This document shows positions 6,556 to 8,862 of a stretch of 8,862 nucleotides of DNA, piece after piece. This stretch comes from Actinobacteria bacterium UBA5976 (lineage in GTDB: Bacteria > Actinomycetota > Actinomycetes > S36-B12 > UBA5976): positions 18,871 through 27,732 of the forward strand of contig DJBM01000126.1 of assembly GCA_002430405.1 (NCBI GenBank), in the 5' to 3' direction. The notes below the pieces were generated by a model. The model was not told the origin of the DNA and did not search any database. It was given only the letters and a program-made list of their open reading frames with translations. The position numbers were made by a program, and so were the translations under genes. The stretch's first letter is position 1, and the number at the start of each line of letters is the position of its first letter.

Positions 6556-6930
6556 TCAGCTCTTCTCCTTCTTTGCGCCGTAGCGGCTGCGAGACTGCTT
6601 ACGGTTCTTTACGCCCTGGGTATCAAGAGCGCCACGGATGATTTTGTAGCGAACGCCAGGAAGATCCTTAACACGTCCGCCACGAACAAGCACGATTGAG
6701 TGTTCTTGAAGGTTGTGGCCTTCACCTGGGATGTAAGCAGTAACTTCAGCGCCACTGGTCAATCGCACACGAGCAACCTTGCGAAGCGCGGAGTTCGGCT
6801 TCTTAGGTGTTGTCGTGTAAACACGCGTGCAAACGCCACGGCGTTGCGGACTGCCCTTAAGAGCAGGCGTCGTGTTCTTGGTGACCTTGTCCTGTCGGCC
6901 CTTGCGGACCAACTGTTGGATCGTTGGCAC
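6556..6930 (-). CDS. rpsL: 30S ribosomal protein S12
   Basis: S12 sits at the decoding centre and contributes to tRNA selection accuracy; it is the classic target of streptomycin-resistance substitutions. I place the start at GTG 6930, giving 124 residues (MPTIQQLVRKGRQDK), because the Shine-Dalgarno AAGGAG at 6936-6941 ends 5 nt upstream. The frame remains open further upstream to 6969, but that extension contains the Shine-Dalgarno itself and is not family-like. Key segments are PQRRGVCTRVYTTTPKKPNSALRKVARVRL and GEGHNLQEHSIVLVRGGRVKDLPGVRYKIIRG. Lys43 and Lys88, the usual resistance positions, are both wild type, and Asp89 is the residue methylthiolated in other bacteria. It is the first gene of the str operon, behind a structured leader. 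Confidence 0.97.
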   Translation of the reverse strand: MPTIQQLVRKGRQDKVTKNTTPALKGSPQRRGVCTRVYTTTPKKPNSALRKVARVRLTSGAEVTAYIPGEGHNLQEHSIVLVRGGRVKDLPGVRYKIIRGALDTQGVKNRKQSRSRYGAKKEKS

Positions 6931-6935
6931 TCTTA

Positions 6936-6941
6936 CTCCTT
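6936..6941 (-). promoter_or_regulatory. Shine-Dalgarno that fixes the rpsL start
   Basis: AAGGAG on the minus strand lies 5 nt before the GTG at 6930. It sits inside the longer open frame and so argues against any start further upstream. It is 5 nt downstream of a stable hairpin (6947-6972), whose formation could influence access of the ribosome. Confidence 0.85.
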
Positions 6942-6946
6942 CATCC

Positions 6947-6972
6947 AAGTTGCGAAATTTCTCCCGCAACTT
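6947..6972 (-). promoter_or_regulatory. Hairpin just upstream of the rpsL ribosome binding site
   Basis: AAGTTGCG (6972-6965) pairs perfectly with CGCAACTT (6954-6947). Two further G-U pairs can form inward in the RNA, giving up to 10 bp around a loop of about 6 nt. It stops 5 nt short of the AAGGAG of rpsL. A hairpin at this spot could set translation initiation, for example through a ribosomal protein ligand, but no ligand can be inferred. Confidence 0.5.
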
Positions 6973-7156
6973 TCAAACGTTTACTGTGATGGCGCCGCCG
7001 CCACTAGCTCCGACCCACGCGGTCGGGTGTGTTGCCCCATTTGGCGCGTATTGTTAGACATTTCCTTGATTAAGGAGCCTGTCTAGCGAACACTGCGCCG
7101 ACGGGGAAGCCCTAGGCATAGATGCGAAACCCAACTTTCGTTGGGCACAAGGTGAA

Positions 7157-7186
7157 ACACTACCCACACTTATGGTTAAAGGTCAA
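7157..7186 (-). promoter_or_regulatory. Candidate promoter of the rpsL-rpsG-fusA-tuf operon
   Basis: On the minus strand, TTGACC (7186-7181) is separated by 18 nt from TAGTGT (7162-7157). The first differs from the -35 consensus TTGACA only in its last base. The second fits the actinobacterial -10 pattern TANNNT, and scanning the whole 426-bp gap by eye I find no other TANNNT on this strand. The implied start is near 7150. It lies after the rpoC terminator and before rpsL, where a str operon promoter is expected. Confidence 0.6.
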
Positions 7187-7303
7187 AACGAGGTCGCTCC
7201 CCACCCACGCGGACGGCGTGTCGCACCCAAAAATCGGACATTTTGGACGATTAGCCAGATCTGACTTAGGAACTAACTACTCGCCCAGAACTCGGAAATT
7301 GCC

Positions 7304-7344
7304 AAAAAACAAGGCCGAGCATTTCTGCTCGGCCTTGTTTTTTT
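7304..7344 (-). terminator. Intrinsic terminator of the rpoBC operon
   Basis: A perfect 12-bp GC-rich stem (7310-7321 with 7326-7337) has a GAAA tetraloop in the minus-strand RNA and is followed directly by six U. It starts 12 bp after the rpoC stop codon. Because the flanks are A6 and T7 the element is symmetric and could stop transcription from either side, though no plus-strand gene is seen. It separates the rpoBC transcript from the rpsL operon, so rpsL needs its own promoter. Confidence 0.93.
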
Positions 7345-7356
7345 GAGTATTGCTAT

Positions 7357-8862
7357 TTAGGAACGGTATTGACCCATGTCGTAATCTTCCAAGCGAACTG
7401 CTTCGCCGGACGCCTGACCAAAGTCGCTGTAGTCGTAGTCGTCGTAGACGCTCATCGCGGCGTAGACGGCTGCCTTGGCTTCTTCGGTTGGCTCGACCTT
7501 CACGTTGCGGTAGCGCGGAAGACCAGTACCAGCTGGGATCAACTTTCCGATAATCACGTTTTCCTTAAGACCAAGTAGTGGATCGCGCTTGCCGTTGATT
7601 GCGGCATCCGTAAGAACACGAGTGGTCTCTTGGAACGATGCAGCCGACAACCATGATTCAGTTGCAAGTGATGCCTTGGTGATACCCATTAGCTCTGGAC
7701 GAGCCGATGCTGGCTTGCCACCTTCGGCAACTAGACGACGGTTGTCGTTTTCGTATGCCGAACGCTCGACAAGCTCGCCAGTTAGGAATGCTGATTCTGC
7801 CTGCTCAACGATGATTACTCGCTTTAGCATTTGGCGAACAATTACTTCGATGTGCTTATCGTGAATTGATACACCCTGCGAACGGTATACCTCTTGCACT
7901 TCGTCAGTTAAGTGAATCTGAACTTGACGCGGTCCACGAATACGAAGAACTTCCTTCGGATCTGGCTTACCAACAAGAATCAAATCACCGGCTGTGACAT
8001 TCTGGCCATCTTCAACAACCAACTTGGCACGCTTGGATACTGGATATTCCAATTCCTCAGTACCGTCATCTGGGATAACGATTACCTTCTTGGACTTATC
8101 AGTTTCATCGATGCGAACTCGACCTGTTGCGGCTGAGATTGGCGAAACGCCCTTTGGAGTGCGAGCTTCGAAAAGTTCGACTACGCGAGGTAGGCCATGG
8201 GTGATGTCTCCACCGTCAGATGCAGCGCCACCAGTGTGGAAGGTACGCATTGTTAGCTGCGTTCCTGGCTCACCAATAGATTGTGCAGCGATGATGCCAA
8301 CAGCTTCACCGATGTCAACCAACTTGGAAGTTGCAAGCGAACGACCGTAGCAACGAGCGCAAGTACCAAAGCGGCTATCGCAAGTTAGTACTGAGCGAAC
8401 CTTGATCTCAGCAACTCCGGCAGCAACCATGTCATCGATATCCAAGATGCCAATATCTTTGCCAGCTTCAAATAATTTCTTGCCGTCTACAACTACATCT
8501 TCTGCAAGGCAGCGAGATGCAATCGAGGTATCCAAGAAATCATCAGCAGTTCCATCAGCTTTTAGAATCGCCTTTGCCAAACCACGATCAGTTCCACAAT
8601 CTTCTTCGCGAATGATGACATCCTGTGAAACGTCTACTAGACGACGAGTTAGGTAACCCGAGTCAGCGGTACGAAGCGCAGTATCAGCAAGACCTTTACG
8701 AGCGCCGTGAGTAGAAATGAAGTACTCAAGTACTGACAAACCTTCACGGAAGTTGCTCTTGATCGGGCGCGGAATAATTTCGCCCTTAGGGTTTGCCACC
8801 AGCCCACGCATACCTGCGATCTGACGAATCTGCATCATGTTTCCACGAGCACCTGAGAAGAC
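7357..8862 (-). CDS. rpoC: DNA-directed RNA polymerase subunit beta', partial (C-terminal 501 residues)
   Basis: Beta' carries most of the RNA polymerase active centre. The frame is open to the window edge, so the first 60 percent or so, including the Mg-binding NADFDGD motif, lies outside. The first visible residues are VFSGARGNMMQIRQIAGMRGL. The region SNFREGLSVLEYFISTHGARKGLADTALRTADSGYLTRRLVD (fragment residues 36-77) is the bridge helix and its flank. The second zinc site is complete, with cysteines at fragment 89, 161, 168 and 171 (the last three in CDSRFGTCARC). The trigger loop LTMRTFHTGG (203-212) has its catalytic histidine and lacks the large insertion found in gammaproteobacteria. 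The C-terminus ends in an acidic actinobacterial-type tail rich in Asp and Tyr. The stop TAA at 7357 is followed by a strong terminator. Confidence 0.97.
   Translation of the reverse strand, partial: VFSGARGNMMQIRQIAGMRGLVANPKGEIIPRPIKSNFREGLSVLEYFISTHGARKGLADTALRTADSGYLTRRLVDVSQDVIIREEDCGTDRGLAKAILKADGTADDFLDTSIASRCLAEDVVVDGKKLFEAGKDIGILDIDDMVAAGVAEIKVRSVLTCDSRFGTCARCYGRSLATSKLVDIGEAVGIIAAQSIGEPGTQLTMRTFHTGGAASDGGDITHGLPRVVELFEARTPKGVSPISAATGRVRIDETDKSKKVIVIPDDGTEELEYPVSKRAKLVVEDGQNVTAGDLILVGKPDPKEVLRIRGPRQVQIHLTDEVQEVYRSQGVSIHDKHIEVIVRQMLKRVIIVEQAESAFLTGELVERSAYENDNRRLVAEGGKPASARPELMGITKASLATESWLSAASFQETTRVLTDAAINGKRDPLLGLKENVIIGKLIPAGTGLPRYRNVKVEPTEEAKAAVYAAMSVYDDYDYSDFGQASGEAVRLEDYDMGQYRS

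Larger units (their letters stand above)
6931..7150 (-). promoter_or_regulatory. Structured 5' leader of the rpsL (str) operon
   Basis: This is the predicted untranslated leader of about 220 nt between the inferred transcription start near 7150 and the rpsL GTG. Four hairpins are visible in the minus-strand RNA. CCCAAC-GAAA-GTTGGG spans 7130-7145. A two-part stem at 7055-7085 has TAGACA/TGTCTA outside and TCCTT/AAGGA inside. CCGACC/GGTCGG lies at 7010-7026, and the ribosome-site hairpin at 6947-6972. Two blocks, GAAAGTTG and TTTCGCA, occur in the same order in the first hairpin region (7139-7123) and the last (6974-6951). I see no convincing gene here; a 26-codon open frame (7061-6981) lacks a properly spaced Shine-Dalgarno. 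A regulatory leader is likely but its mechanism is unknown. Confidence 0.5.

Noticed and set aside
6931..6969. A 13-residue N-terminal extension of S12.
   Set aside because: The extension contains the AAGGAG that serves the GTG at 6930 and does not match S12 N-termini.
7013..7212. The 10-bp sequence ACCCACGCGG occurs twice on the plus strand (7013-7022 and 7203-7212).
   Set aside because: The two copies sit in different contexts, only one is in a hairpin, and a 10-bp repeat in a GC-rich gap is weak evidence for an operator.
1..8862. Search for CRISPR arrays, tRNA or rRNA genes, insertion sequences, attachment sites or an unknown gene cassette.
   Set aside because: Every coding stretch is a recognised core gene, the gaps are short, and no regular repeats, terminal inverted repeats or cloverleaf-like sequences were seen.

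Overview
The window is a stretch of core translation and transcription genes, all on the minus strand. In the direction of transcription they are rpoC (5' end outside the window), rpsL, rpsG, fusA, tuf, rpsJ, rplC, rplD, rplW and rplB (3' end outside the window). This is the classic rpoBC / str operon / S10 operon order. The proteins look actinobacterial: the RpoC C-terminus, the S10 start MAGQKIRIRLKAYDHEV, a 397-residue EF-Tu and a GTG-started S12. Base composition is only about half G+C by eye and the spacing is tight. That fits a streamlined, lower-GC actinobacterium such as the freshwater Nanopelagicales (acI) type, but this assignment is an inference from impression, not a computed phylogeny.

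Layout, from high to low coordinates (the direction of transcription). The rpoC fragment (8862-7357) ends 12 bp before a strong intrinsic terminator (7304-7344). A 426-bp gap (6931-7356) follows. It holds that terminator, one good sigma-70-type promoter candidate (7157-7186) and a leader of about 220 nt with several hairpins, the last directly upstream of the rpsL Shine-Dalgarno. Next come rpsL and rpsG (1 bp apart), fusA (50 bp later) and tuf (79 bp later, with a 12-bp hairpin in the gap). A 128-bp gap with a 13-bp GAAA-capped hairpin lacking a U-tract separates tuf from rpsJ. Then rplC, rplD, rplW and rplB follow with gaps of 13, 4, 3 and 29 bp, and a hairpin spans the rplW stop codon.

Together the genes supply the catalytic C-terminal part of the RNA polymerase beta' subunit, two small-subunit proteins of the decoding centre and head (S12, S7), both elongation GTPases (EF-G, EF-Tu), S10 (also a transcription antitermination partner), and four large-subunit proteins (L3, L4, L23, L2).

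I found no mobile element, CRISPR array, tRNA, rRNA or unfamiliar gene, and no evidence of an undescribed system. The items most worth a second look are a non-canonical G5 motif in EF-Tu, the structured rpsL leader, and the set of strong U-tract-free hairpins at gene junctions.
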